Shown piece after piece: positions 1-11,078 of a stretch of DNA of 64,000 nt. A program made the position numbers and the translations under genes. Below the pieces are notes generated by a model that saw nothing but the letters and a program-made list of their open reading frames with translations, did no database searches and was not told the origin of the DNA. Position 1 is the first letter of the stretch, and each line of letters opens with the position of its first letter. Origin of the DNA: Lingula anatina (taxonomy: Eukaryota; Brachiopoda; Lingulata; Lingulida; Lingulidae). Where the stretch lies: the NCBI RefSeq assembly GCF_001039355.2, contig NW_019774147.1:445750-509749 (forward strand), written 5' to 3'.

Positions 1-676
1 TTCAAGGTTACAGTAAGATTGCCAGTATATGACTTCCCATTCAAGTTCAATAGTAACTATGGACCTATCTCTGCCAGTTTTGGAGATAAAAGGGAAACAA
101 AATTTGCAACGTTCAATTCATGATAAAAAGTAGGTCAAAGGTCAATTGCAAGGTCACATTTAGATTGCCAGTATATGACTTCCCATTCAAGTTCAATAGT
201 AACTATGGACCTATCTCTGCCAGTTTTGGAGATAAAAGGGAAGCAAAATTTGCAAAGTTCAATTCATGGTAAAAAGTAGGTCAAAGGTCAATTTCAAGGT
301 CACATTTAGATTGCCAGTATATGACTTCCCATTCAAGTTCAATAGTAACTATGGACCTATCTCTACCAGTTTTGGAGATAAAAGGGAAGCAAAATTTGCA
401 AAGTTCAGTTCATGGTGAAAAGTAGGTCAAAGGTCAATTTCAAGGTCACAGTAAGATTGCCAGTATATGACTTCCTATTCAACTTCAATAGTAACTATGG
501 ACCTATCTCTGCCAGTTTTGGAGATAAAAGGGAAGCAAAATTTGCAAAGTTCAGTTCATGGTGAAAAGTAGGTCAAAGGTCAATTTCAAGGTCACAGTAA
601 GATTGCCAGTATATGACTTCCTATTCAACTTCAATAGTAACTATGGACCTATCTCTGCCAGTTTTGGAGATATAAG
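1..676. repeat. 146-bp tandem repeat, about 4.6 copies
   Basis: GCCAGTATATGACTTCC recurs at 21, 167, 313, 459 and 605, an exact 146-base spacing. Units are over 90% alike by eye. This is the core of the element that follows. Confidence 0.95.
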
Positions 677-1675
677 GGACTAAATGTTATAATTTTGGAG
701 TTACCATAATGTGCCTTAAATTTCGTACAGAAAAAATTAATTAAAATAAAGAAAATGTCATTTTGGTCAAAATTCTTGAAATAGGAGGTGCTCTGAAGTT
801 TCAGAAGTTCAAATTTGATGAAATAATGTCATTTTTGAACACAAGTTGTCTGCTTTGCCAAGCCTTATGTTTTATTTTTCCAGAGTTCAAAATTTATTAT
901 CCATTACCGTACTGCACATTTTGCTTTCACCACCAATATGTACTTTTTGATACAGCGTAACTCGAAAACCGTATGGAATACAAAAAAACGGAGACCACCT
1001 CCAGTGTTGGGCTTTACATGCTCTACAAAATGCAAAAAAGAATGGGTCTCTAGCATTAACGGTTCCCGAATTAGAGACAGTTTTCAGTTTCGGTATCTTA
1101 TGGCCGCTACTCCCGTGAAAATGCACCGATTGACCCCAAATTCACGGAGATGAAAGATGACCTGAAGGGTAACACTTTCCAATAATATTATTGGTTAAGT
1201 CTGTGTGGTGTCTGAATAACAGGGCAAATAATTTTTTTTTCGTAAAAAAATTCATTTTTTTGAAAATTTTGGCCCGTTTGACCTTGAAATAAAGGTCAAA
1301 GGTCAAATCCAAGGGCATATTTGAAATCTACACATATGACTTTTGGAAAGCTGTCTGTAGAAATTTTTCCCATAATTCCTTCCGTAGGGTAGATAATTAG
1401 CATTTAATTTTGCCATTTTTAGACAAGGGTGCATTGCAATGAGTGCCACACCTAGACCCCAATACCGACAAAGCCCAAATTTTACGTGGAACGAGTTGAG
1501 ATTATAGGTGACCTAAATCCAAGAGATGGGTACGGGGCCCTTACTGTCTAGGAGGAGAAGCGGTAACGGTAGCCATCCGGCAGAGCCGGCGGAGCCGCAG
1601 GAGCCGGCGGAACGATCCGGACGGGACTAAAACCATATGTACCGCCAGCGCCTACGCTGGTGGTACAATAAACAG
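1..1675 (-). mobile_element. Helentron-like non-autonomous element, copy 1 (left end outside window)
   Basis: Starts in a 146-bp tandem core, continues through a unique region that includes AAAACCGTATGGAATACAAA and GAGACCACCTCCAGTGTTG, and ends at GCTGGTGGTACAATA near 1672. That end is the inverse of TATTGTACCACCAGC near the other end of sister copies. The unique region recurs at 6121-7017. Orientation is given with the hairpin/CTAG side as the 3' end. Confidence 0.65.
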
Positions 1676-1732
1676 TACAGAAATTACAATGATAATTTGT
1701 AGTACGTTGTTTTCAGTCATTCTCTGCACATT

Positions 1733-1918
1733 CAGGCCTACCCATCTACCAGGCGCGGCACCAAAGGATCCAAAATTCACCAGTAGATCGGATCCACTAC
1801 CGTTTTTCAAGGTGTATATCAGTACGCGCTTCAAAGTATCAGACACGGCACCCTCTTGCCTGGTAAGCAATGTGATACTGATGATTCTGAGCGGGGTTGC
1901 AAAGTAGTGCATCTTATC
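1733..1918 (+). mobile_element. Single arm of a snapback element family (GGCCTACCC family)
   Basis: Begins CAGGCCTACCCATCTACCAG and parallels 10757 onward (GATCGGATCCACTACC, AGTACGCGCTTCAAAGTATC, CTTGCCTGGTAA). Only one arm is present, next to the end of element copy 1. Confidence 0.6.
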
Positions 1919-2531
1919 TCAAGAGTCATGCGCTACTGTTATTTTCCCCGTTTTATGTAATAAATCGAACAATATCGTGATTTTTACACATTAAGTTCAG
2001 GTTTGAACATAGCCAACGATCTTCAGTAAATAAGTAGATGCAATCTTTTCATATTAATTACAGGTATAAGTATCACACATCTAATTCTGTCAGTAGAAGC
2101 ACATTCTGCTAGGGGTTAAATAAAGTTTTCATGGCTACTGGGATGGAGGCATATAATTATTCGCTTTACTGTTAACAAAAAAATAAATCAAACATTACTT
2201 ACTGAAACTAGAGGATCAGAGAGACCATATCACCTCTGGATATTGTACCACAAGCTAGATTAAAAGCATATTCGCATGGGGAAAAAAAAGGGACACCACC
2301 TCCAGTGTTGTGCTTGACAAGCTCTACAAAATGCAGTAAACAAGAGTTCTCAACATTTTTGTTGAAAATTACCATTTAAAACGAAAATCATAGGGAAAAG
2401 GGTTTAAATCCAAATTTGTGAAGTGCGGTTAATGGTGAAAAGTTGGTCCAAGGTCAATTCCAGTTAGATTGCCAGTATGTGATTTCTGATTCAAGTTCAA
2501 TAGTAACTATGGGCATATCTCTGCCAGTTTT

Positions 2532-2863
2532 AAGCATCCCGCTGCGCCAGATGACCACGTTAATCAATCAGACTAACTATAACTGTGTACATTTTTGTTG
2601 ACTTCGCTGGGGGCTGCCATTTTTGTTTGTTTCTGGCTACCGGCACATGCGCATTGTTGGCATGACATGAGTGATCGGCGCTTGCACCCTGCACACGCTG
2701 AGCTATTTGTCTCAAGAGGCCAAAAATATCAAACACGTGAGATATTTTGCTCAGCTTCGCGAGAGCTAAGCAAAAATCTCACCAAAATTCCCCCGCAAAC
2801 GGTCAGCAAACGGCGCAGCGCAAATGGTGCGCACAAATTGCTCACCGTGTGCAGGGTGCTTTA
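2532..2863. mobile_element. GC-rich hairpin-forming insertion within copy 2
   Basis: It interrupts the tandem core (CCAGTTTT before, TAGAGATATAAGG after). Ends are AAGCATCCCGCTGCG and TGCAGGGTGCTT, weakly inverted. Internal inverted repeats are clear: GCACCCTGCACAC near 2682 with GTGTGCAGGGTGC near 2847, and a hairpin at 2737-2782. The 89-codon open frame here has no other support. Confidence 0.5.
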
Positions 2864-2879
2864 GAGATATAAGGGATAG

Positions 2880-3391
2880 AAAAGTTGCAAAGTTCAGTTC
2901 ATAGTGAAAAGTAGGTCAAAGGTAAATTTCAAGGTCAAACTTAGATTGCCAGTGTATATCTTCCTATTCAAGTTCAACGGTAATTATGGGGTATATCTGC
3001 CAGTAGTTAAGTTCATGATGAAAAGTAGGTCAAAGGTCAATTTCAAGGTCACAAATTGCCAGTATTTGACTTCCTATTCAAGTACAAGAATAACTATGGG
3101 CCTATCTCTGCCAGTTAAGAAGATATAAGGAAGGGGCAACAATGTTGCAAAGTTCAGTTCATAATGAAAAGTAGGTCAAAAGTCAATTACAGGTCACAGT
3201 TAGATTGCCAGTATATGACTTCCTATTAAAGTTCAACAGTAACTATGGTTCTATCTCTGCCAGTTTTGGAGATATAAGGGGCTTCAATGTTGCAAAGTTC
3301 AGTTCACAGTGAAAAGCAGGTCAAAAGTCAATTTCAAGGCCACAGTTAGATTGCCAGTATATGACTTCCTATTCAAGTTCAATAGTAACTA
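2880..3391. repeat. Diverged 146-bp core units
   Basis: Units at 2948, 3058, 3207 and 3353 (GCCAGT anchor), with spacings of 110, 149 and 146. Same sequence as the array at 1-676 but more decayed. Confidence 0.85.
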
Positions 3392-4076
3392 TGCCTACGC
3401 TGGTGGTACAATAATCCAGTCAGTCCACCAGAGAAGAACCTTGATTTACGTAAAAATGAGTGATCAATCTTCATGAAAAATTTAAACCTCAAAGCTGAAT
3501 AGTTGTCTTTTATCTATGCCTTTGCATTATATAAAATGTGATGAATTTTTGATTGAACCGTTGAAATATGATAGGAATATAAACACTTCCTTTTGGAACG
3601 ACTTCACAAAGGTAAAACTGAAAAGCTTGCAATAGTTTGCATAATCAACTTATTCAATCAGTTTATTTATACTGTAACCTGTGTAAATTCAGAGGCAAGA
3701 GAAAACAAGCAGGTGACTGACAAAGAACCCTTACTTTTTGTCAAGATTTAATTCTCAAATGAATTCCAACAATATCTGCTTCACTGATGTTTTTTACCAA
3801 CAACATACAGTTACTCTAATTCAATATGCAAATATACAATTTCCCTAATTCATGTTCTGCCTCACATATATCAGTTAACACAAACTCTGCTACAAGTGGT
3901 TGCCAAATTCTGTCCCAACTTCTGTTACTTAAGACATGCGCACATCCAAACATAAAATAATATACTCCCTTGCTATGCACACAAAACTGCATTGTCTCCC
4001 AGGTACAGAAACACAGTTATTGTTAACAAATTTTGACTGCAAAAGAAAGGTGTGTCAATTTTTTTTTTTTACTTAC

Positions 4077-4572
4077 CAGTGTCACCACTGCAGTGCTGTG
4101 GTTTCTTCTGGTGCTTTTTGTCACACAAAAAGCCATGCGTGCCCGATTTCACCTTTGTGGGTTGCTGTTTATTTCTAGTGTCATCAAGGTCTTCGCCCAT
4201 ATCAATATTATTGCCAGTTGTATCACACTGCTCTGTTTGGTTACATAACTCTTTGTTCCTATCATGAGGAGTGGCACCTAGCAACAATGCACTAGAAGAA
4301 TTGGTACAAAATTGGTCTATATCACTGACTTTTTTCTGCTTGTAAAAACCATGAGGTTTTTCAAACAGTATCTGTATAGGCATCAAACCTAGGTACCTGA
4401 AGAATTCACATGCTGAATGCCAGGATGGTGTTGAAAATGACAAGTTATCAATAACAACACCATCTGGCCCATAGCTCTTTCTATCTGTCTGCTCAAGCAT
4501 GGCTCTTGCTTTAAGTTTTTCCTCGTTGACTTTTTTGGTATTGAAAGAGCATATTCATGTGACCCCTGTAAC
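4077..4572 (-). CDS. Exon-like segment of an unrecognised protein
   Basis: On the minus strand a pyrimidine-rich acceptor (TTTCTATTTTCAG) opens a 496-base segment closed by the donor GTAAGT in phase 1. An ATG at 4500 opens 141 codons with protein-like composition (EQTDRKSYGPDGVVIDNL, WHSACEFFRYLGLMPIQILF, KPHGFYKQKK). Upstream of that ATG its own frame has a TGA, while another frame is open from the acceptor (LQGSHEYALSIPKK). The two would join if the A6 run near 4532-4537 were one base different. So either 4500 is the start, or there is a frameshift from an assembly error or decay. I do not recognise the family. Confidence 0.45.
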
Positions 4573-4826
4573 CTGAAAATAGAAAAAAAATAATAATTTA
4601 GTCATAAAAAAGCAAAACAAAGCAGCACAGCTGTCAAATGCACAGACATATAAATGATGAAAATGATAAAAGTGATAAAACATTTATGTTATAATGGTCT
4701 ACAAATGAACAAACAAAAATATTTTATTGAGAAAGTGCATGAAATAGGTTTTCTATCAAGCTGCAATATTATATTGTCAATAATGTACTTTTGTTACTGT
4801 GGGCAAATGCATCCGGAAAATGCAAC

Positions 4827-4849
4827 TAATAATAATAATAATAATAATA
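4827..4849. repeat. (AAT)n microsatellite
   Basis: About eight AAT units. Confidence 0.9.
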
Positions 4850-5624
4850 TTTATTCGCAGCTAAAATAGTTGGATAGTACATAATTTACTTGCTTACTTG
4901 CTTTCTAACAATTCTTAAAAGCATTAAAATTAAGTGACAATTAATTAATAAAAGTGTATAAATGAATTAAAATGATATTTTTTTACATTAAAAATATTCA
5001 AAAGGTGAGCCCCACTGCTTTTTAAAAACATATAGCTTTAGACTTATGGAAATTCAAAGTCATGCTTTTGAAGAATAAAAAATTAACAATAAGGTATTTG
5101 AACTGGAGTTGTAAATTAGTCCTTTGAATCATTAATGTTTGAGAATAATAAATAATTTTCAAATAAAATTACTGTGTCTACTAGCTAGCAAAAAATATTG
5201 GGAAATTGTACCGCAACCCCAACAGCAATGACAGACACAGATGATGGCTACATGTCTAGACATTTTGTGTAATAAGAATAAAAGTAGGACCATGCAGGGA
5301 ATCACTATACGTGTAGTCATAAATCCAAAAGGCATGTTATCATCTTTTGGAATAGTGAAACTCTGCCCCAAAACTGCTCTTTTACAGGAAGGAAAGAATA
5401 TATCATACACAATAATTATCACAAAGAGAAAAAAAAAAGAGAAAAGATAAAGCTAACTTTTGAAACCAATACCAGCATCAAGACTGAGCATACATATTTA
5501 ATTTATTTCAGTCTAAACACATCCTTCAATTTTAATGAACTTTGAAAAACTTCTTATATGAGAAATTCTGCCAATTTTTTTTTTTTTTTTGAGCTGTCTA
5601 AACTCTTTTTCGTATCCTTTGAAA

Positions 5625-7017
5625 CTAGAGAATCAGCTGAGAGGGCTGGGAGGTTTTTGAAGTGTATTATATGTGGAAAAGTAGGGCAAAGGTCAGAAAG
5701 CTATGTAAAGTTTCTCATATATGACTGTTAGTCAAGTTTAATAGTACCTATGGGTGTATCTCTGCTAGTTTTGGAGACACAAGAGCTAAAAAATATGCAA
5801 AATGTATTTCATGGTATAAAATAGGTCAATGACCAAGCTCAAGGTCATATCAAGATTACTAATATATGAATTCCTATTCAAGTTAAATCTCAAATATGGG
5901 TGTATCTCTAATAGTTTTGGAGAAATAAGGGCTAGAAAATTTCCAAAGTTCACTTCATGGCGAAAAGAAGTCAATGGTCAAATTCAAGGTCACATTAAGA
6001 TTCCCAATATTCAAAGTTCAATTGTAACTATGAGTATATCTCACAAGTTTTGAAGTATTTTACATTTTATTTTGAAAAATGTTCATCACTCATCACCACA
6101 GCAATGTGGAGTTGTAGTTCATATTTTTTGAAATAGCGCAACTCATAAACCGTATGGAAAACAAAAAAATTGGAGACAACCCTCAGTAACAAGCAACAAA
6201 AACAAGGTGTCTAGCTTTAACAATATCAGAATCAGATATAGTTCTCAGTTCCAGCATTTAGTGGCTGCTTTTCCCCTAAAAATGTACCAATTGACCCAAA
6301 ATATGTGATGATGAAAGAAGACCCTGACCATAATATTAAATCATAGGTCTATGCAGTTTTGAAAATAGACACAAATATTTTTTCAGAGAAAACTAAGATT
6401 TTTACAAAATTTTGGTCAATTTGACCTTGAAATATAGATGAAAGGTCAAATCCAAGGTCATTTTTGAAATCCCCACAAGACTTTTGGTCAGGCTTCTATT
6501 ATAATAGTAACTTTTCCCATATTTCCTACTGTTTAGGAGATATTTTCAAAAAAGTTTACAAGGGTGCACTGAAATGAACATCACATCTTTGAAAATGCAT
6601 TGACAGAGCCCAAAATCTTGGGGGTTCAAATTGAGATTATATGTTATCTAATCTCAAGAGATGAGGATACAGGTCCTTGTAGTCTATGAAGAGAAGCAGT
6701 AATGGTGACTTGGATTGGCTGACATGACAGGGGGCTAGACAATACCAAGGCTTCGTTCACATGAAAAATCTATTTTCTAAAAATCTATTTTCTATTTGCG
6801 GTATCTTGTGATCACTGAATACCCCGCGGCGTAATTACTGGCAGCGTGAGCCAGTTACTTCCAAAGCTGTAATTAATTCTCGACTGCGCTCAGAGTGATC
6901 ACAAGATACCGCGAATAGAAAATAGATTTTTAGAAAATAGACTTTTCATGTGAACGGAGTCTAAGACTGGTCAGGACTAAAACCATGAATACTGCTAGCA
7001 CTCAAACTTGTGGTACT
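5625..7017 (-). mobile_element. Helentron-like element, copy 3, with nested MITE
   Basis: Begins CTAGAGAATCAGCTGAGAGGG, has decayed core units (5690-6050), then the unique region shared with copy 1 (AAACCGTATGGAAAACAAAA, GGACTAAAACCATGAATACTG). It ends at CTTGTGGTACTTAT, a mutated form of the terminal GCTGGTGGTACAATA. This is the oldest-looking copy. Confidence 0.6.
6750..6960. mobile_element. Snapback MITE inserted in copy 3
   Basis: The arms are about 67 bases long and nearly perfect inverted repeats: CGTTCACATGAAAAATCTAT at the left, ATAGACTTTTCATGTGAACG at the right, with GCGGTATCTTGTGATCAC and GTGATCACAAGATACCGC at the inner ends. The centre is GC-richer. Copy 1 lacks it at the matching place, just before GGACTAAAACC. 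Confidence 0.8.
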
Positions 7018-7245
7018 TATAAAGAGATCCTATGTGTTATATTTATCATAGATGTAAATTGGATTTTTAAAAATAAATAAAACATTTTAAAGCTCATTAT
7101 TTGAAAACAACAGTCCACATCATCTCATATCCCCCCCCCCCTTGCACATATACACACGTCATCACCAAATAAGCCAGTAATATCAGTCATCATAATGCGT
7201 GTACATAGTTTAAGTAAGAATCACATTTAGATTCAATGATTCTGT

Positions 7246-7915
7246 AAGCATTTTCCAAAAACTCTGGATTTACTGCCTTATGTGCATTCTTTTGGACAAC
7301 ATAAATCTTCAGTGTTCAGTGATTTAATCAATTAACCTTTATACACGTCAACCTACAGGTGACATCATAATTGTGATTTTGGGGTAAAAGTAGGTTTCTC
7401 ACATTTATCCTTTACCTGGGCACCTTTGAACACCGTTTTAATGCCAATTTAATGCCACCATTTAGAACTCCAAAACCCTGCAAGTGATTTTTCTTTAAAG
7501 CCCTATTTCAGATTTTATCATTGATAAAGCAAAATAATGCCTTTGTTTCATAAAAACTGTAATTAGGGGCTCATAACTCCATAACAAAAGCATTTAAACC
7601 AAAATGACCGTATGGAATTGAAGCCCATGCACTTGTGGTCAACTTTGCCAATTTTGGTGATAAAAACTTGTTCAGGGATAATGTTACGCCCCGAACCAAT
7701 TGCTATCTCACCTTCAATAGAAAGTTGTTAAACTGACAATAAAAGTTTTGAGTTGCCCATATTTATACATAACAATGAAAAATTTAATACCGTACTTTAT
7801 ATTTTCAAAGGGATTTTGATTGTTTTAAATCTTCACAAAGATAGACTCATTATTAAAAAATCAGATGAAAGAAAAACCTCAGTTTTGGTATCTGGACGGT
7901 AATAAACCCTTACAG
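7246..7915 (+). mobile_element. 650-700-bp TIR element family, copy a
   Basis: Shares with 25674-26915 the order TGATTTAATCAATTAAC, GATTTTGGGGTAAAA, GATTTTATCATTGATAAAGC, GGGCTCATAACTCCATAACA and TTTTGGTATCTGGACGGTAA. The left TIR is not recognisable, so the left end is decayed or truncated. Confidence 0.7.
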
Positions 7916-8810
7916 TACCCTTAAACAGCTAACGTAGCATGTGCTAGCTAGTTGCTACATTTTTTTAATTTCATAGATTTAACATAGTTTTAAAAGTTTT
8001 GTTGATAAATTTTATGTATTGATAATACCATGTTATGTTTTGATTGTGTCAATAACTTAGCACACGTTCTCTCTTCTTCCATACTGCTCACAGCATAGGC
8101 CATGACCATTTTTTTCAAAGATGATAACTTCAAAATGATTTCATGCTGGACACATGCAAACACCTACTTATGACTCCAGATTAGTCACTATTAACTCTAG
8201 GAAAAGTAATTACTTTTGTATACATGTGAACTAGGCCCTTTTCTTTATTTCAAATCTTTGGTGTAAAAAATTTTTATATATCTAAATTGAATCAATGTTT
8301 AGGCCTAATACAATCTCCACAAATTATAAAAAAAAAGTACCAAAGATGTACAGTAACTCCGACTGCAAGGTACCAAAACTGCTTGCCCATCTCCAATCTG
8401 ATTCATTCTCAATGAAAATTGCATCATCTATCTTATTTTTCAACATGATAATTATTTTATTAAAAAATTATGCTGCTTTCAACACATATGTGTTTTGCAC
8501 AAATGTACCCTAATGTACTTGGGAGAATAAATCCATGCATCATTTTATATTACAATTTCAATTCTAAACATAACTAAGAAAAGTATATGAAGCAGAAGAA
8601 ATTATTGAACGGCAGCATGAGTTATGTATGCCGAAATTTATGTTAAATTTAATTGAAACCCAGTCAAACTGTATACATCGAATTGATAGTGATATGACCC
8701 TACCTAACCACTGTTGTTCTAAATACATCTTTTAATCCTTTACATATGATAAAAAATCACTGAAAGACAAACTTCTCTCTTCTGTCCTTCTGAAATAGTC
8801 ACTGGCTTAC
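7916..8810. other. Intergenic, nothing seen
   Basis: AT-rich sequence. The short open frame at 8295-8513 has no codon or splice support. I see no repeat or RNA gene. Confidence 0.5.
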
Positions 8811-8841
8811 CTTATCAGTGGCCTTTTTGTCATGACATATC
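8811..8841 (-). CDS. Possible 31-base upstream exon of the minus-strand gene
   Basis: Acceptor GATTGTTGCAG and donor GTAAGC on the minus strand bound 31 bases. An ATG at 8833 gives MTKRPLI plus two bases, and joining to 4572 yields MTKRPLIRLQGSHEYAL in the frame that is open from that acceptor. Phase compatibility and the Met are suggestive; nothing else supports it. Confidence 0.25.
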
Positions 8842-10756
8842 CTGCAACAATCAATACATGACAAACCAATTTTGATCATGTAATCTGAAACTAAATTTGT
8901 TCATGAAAGAACATCAGCAGTGATAAAAACATGACTTTTAAGAACCTGGTTGAACCGGTTTCATGTGAAAGGGCATCCAATTTTCCTTTTAAAAAATCAG
9001 GTAGAACAGATATGGTATTTTCTATGACACTTAACAATCACAATTATAATAATTGGCTAGAAAACAAGCTTGTTTGCTACATGACCCTAGAAACTAGACA
9101 AGTTGAAGTATTAATAGCCAGTGAAAATGCTTGCAGGTCTACACTAAATAAAACTATTGTTTTACTAGATAACAGATGAAAAGGTGGCATGACAGGAGCA
9201 TTTTATGTATACACTGTGCACATTACTATGCAAGATTGTATATAACAATAATATGTACAAAAAGAAAGAATGCAAGAAGACAAAAAACATACTGTTGAAA
9301 ATAATCACCACAGGTTGGGATAAATTCCTGGCTGTAGGTGAAATGAATAGATATTTATATTTAGAAAAACAATGTCACAGATATTTCAAAAAGACAAGGA
9401 AACTTCAACCAGACATATAAATAAAATATTCCTATTATGTAACCTGTGTTATTTGTTTATATATATAATTTTCAAATAAACACCTCCTGAAGGTATGCCC
9501 GTGAAACTCGGAGTTGGGGTTGATACATGTCTCGTTTTTTTTTTTTTTTTAATTTATTTATTAATTTTAATTGTGTGTATCTGTATATATATATATAAAC
9601 AGTCTAATCTATTGTGTGTTCCTTAAAATTCAGTATTTAAAGTCAGGACATAACAAATGTGAAATATTTCAAATATTCACACAATCTATTTTGAGAGCTG
9701 TACATGTAAAACATATACATAAAGGACTTTCCTGAGAAGGAATCATGTCTTTGTGTTGTTTGCTTCTTTCATTAATAAGATAAGACGATTCCTGAAAGGA
9801 CATATTGTATTGATCTCTTGAAGTCTGTACTATCATCGAATTACAGAAGAACATGAAATAAACTGACTATCTTATTTCAAATGATTACCAAAGACAAACA
9901 GGCTGACTTTAGTACTACAGAATGATCACGTATAATTTAACCTTAAATAACCATCTACACGTGTATTATCAATGCACATGTCTTACAATAATTGCTCATG
10001 ACATTAAAATCCATTTAAAACTGACAAAGAGATGGCTTATTTACACCTGTCAACAATAAGAAAATCCCAATAGGTATCCACATGTAGTCTGCCAACATGT
10101 TGAAAGGAAATCATTCAACGTGGCCTTATGTCTTGGGTGTAAAATCATGTGAGATCTCCACAGGAGGAGAGTGGGGTCAGAAACAATGGCAGACTGGTGA
10201 GTGTAGTGTGACAATGAATAAAAGCTGACGGAATTTATCTACGGATATTTTTCTCTATCAAATCACAGTTGAGTAAGAATTCACCATGTTTTGCATGTCA
10301 TTTTGTATTGCTTTCTTTGACCACATTCAAGGAATACAAGGCTTCACTCTTACTGCTGAAAAGGTAACCCCACTTCATGCAGATTCTCACACAATTCTTG
10401 TCTAATTTGATACTAAGCAGTGTTAAAAGTCTTGTTTAATGCCATTTCAGTTGATTTCCATTGCCAAGCTCAACTACTTCCACCCCTTAGCATTCTTTTC
10501 TCTTTTTTGACCACTTTCTAAATTAGGAAGGGACCAGAACTGGTCTCGAGCAGAACTTTCCCTCCATTTTAGGAGGTTGATTTCTAAAATTTTTTTTTTC
10601 TTTATCCTGGATCAATAAGATTTTGCAGAAATAAACATAGTCATGATATGAGATAATGTTTTCACATCAAAAATATACATCAGGTTGAATATTGCTATTA
10701 CTCAAGATGAAGACATAATGACAGCATTTTTTTGGGGAGTGACAATTATGCCTTTT
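8842..10756. other. Intergenic, nothing but a T run
   Basis: A poly-T run lies at about 9535-9551 with short TA repeats near 9583. Open frames of 60-82 codons here look like chance ORFs in AT-rich DNA. Confidence 0.5.
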
Positions 10757-11078
10757 CAGGCCAACCCAACTACCAGACTGCACGGAATGATCCTGAATTC
10801 ACCAGTAGATCGGACCATGCTACCTGTTTTCAAAGTGTGTGCCAGTACGCGCTTTGAAGTATCAGATGGACACAGCTCTTGCCTAGTAATATACGATGAG
10901 ACAGCGATGATCTGAGCAGGGTTGGAAAGTATTGCATCTCATCTCAAAATATGTTCTGGGGTATGATACTGTGAAATGCGTACTGACGCACACCTTGAAA
11001 ACAGGTAGTGTGGTCCAATCTACCGGTGAATTCGAGATCATTCGGTGTCGAGTCTGGTAGTATACATGGGTAGGCCTG
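10757..11078. mobile_element. Snapback MITE of the GGCCTACCC family, two arms
   Basis: Left arm CAGGCCAACCCAACTACCAG, GAATTCACCAGTAGATCGGA and CTACCTGTTTTCAAAGTGTG. The right arm carries their reverse complements: GCACACCTTGAAAACAGGTA, CCAATCTACCGGTGAATTC and GGGTAGGCCTG. Arms are about 100 bases. The family also occurs at 1733 and 26191. Confidence 0.8.

Larger units (their letters stand above)
2208..3412 (-). mobile_element. Helentron-like non-autonomous element, copy 2
   Basis: Left end CTAGAGGATCAGAGAGACC, then the subterminal repeat TATTGTACCACAAGC, CCACCTCCAGTGTTGTGCTTG, diverged 146-bp core units, and the right subterminal repeat GCTGGTGGTACAATA at about 3398-3412. The core is interrupted by an inserted GC-rich segment at about 2532-2863. 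Confidence 0.65.

Noticed and set aside
2595-2864. 89-codon open frame with protein-like composition
   Set aside because: It lies wholly within a GC-rich hairpin-forming insertion in a mobile element; the composition explains the lack of stops.
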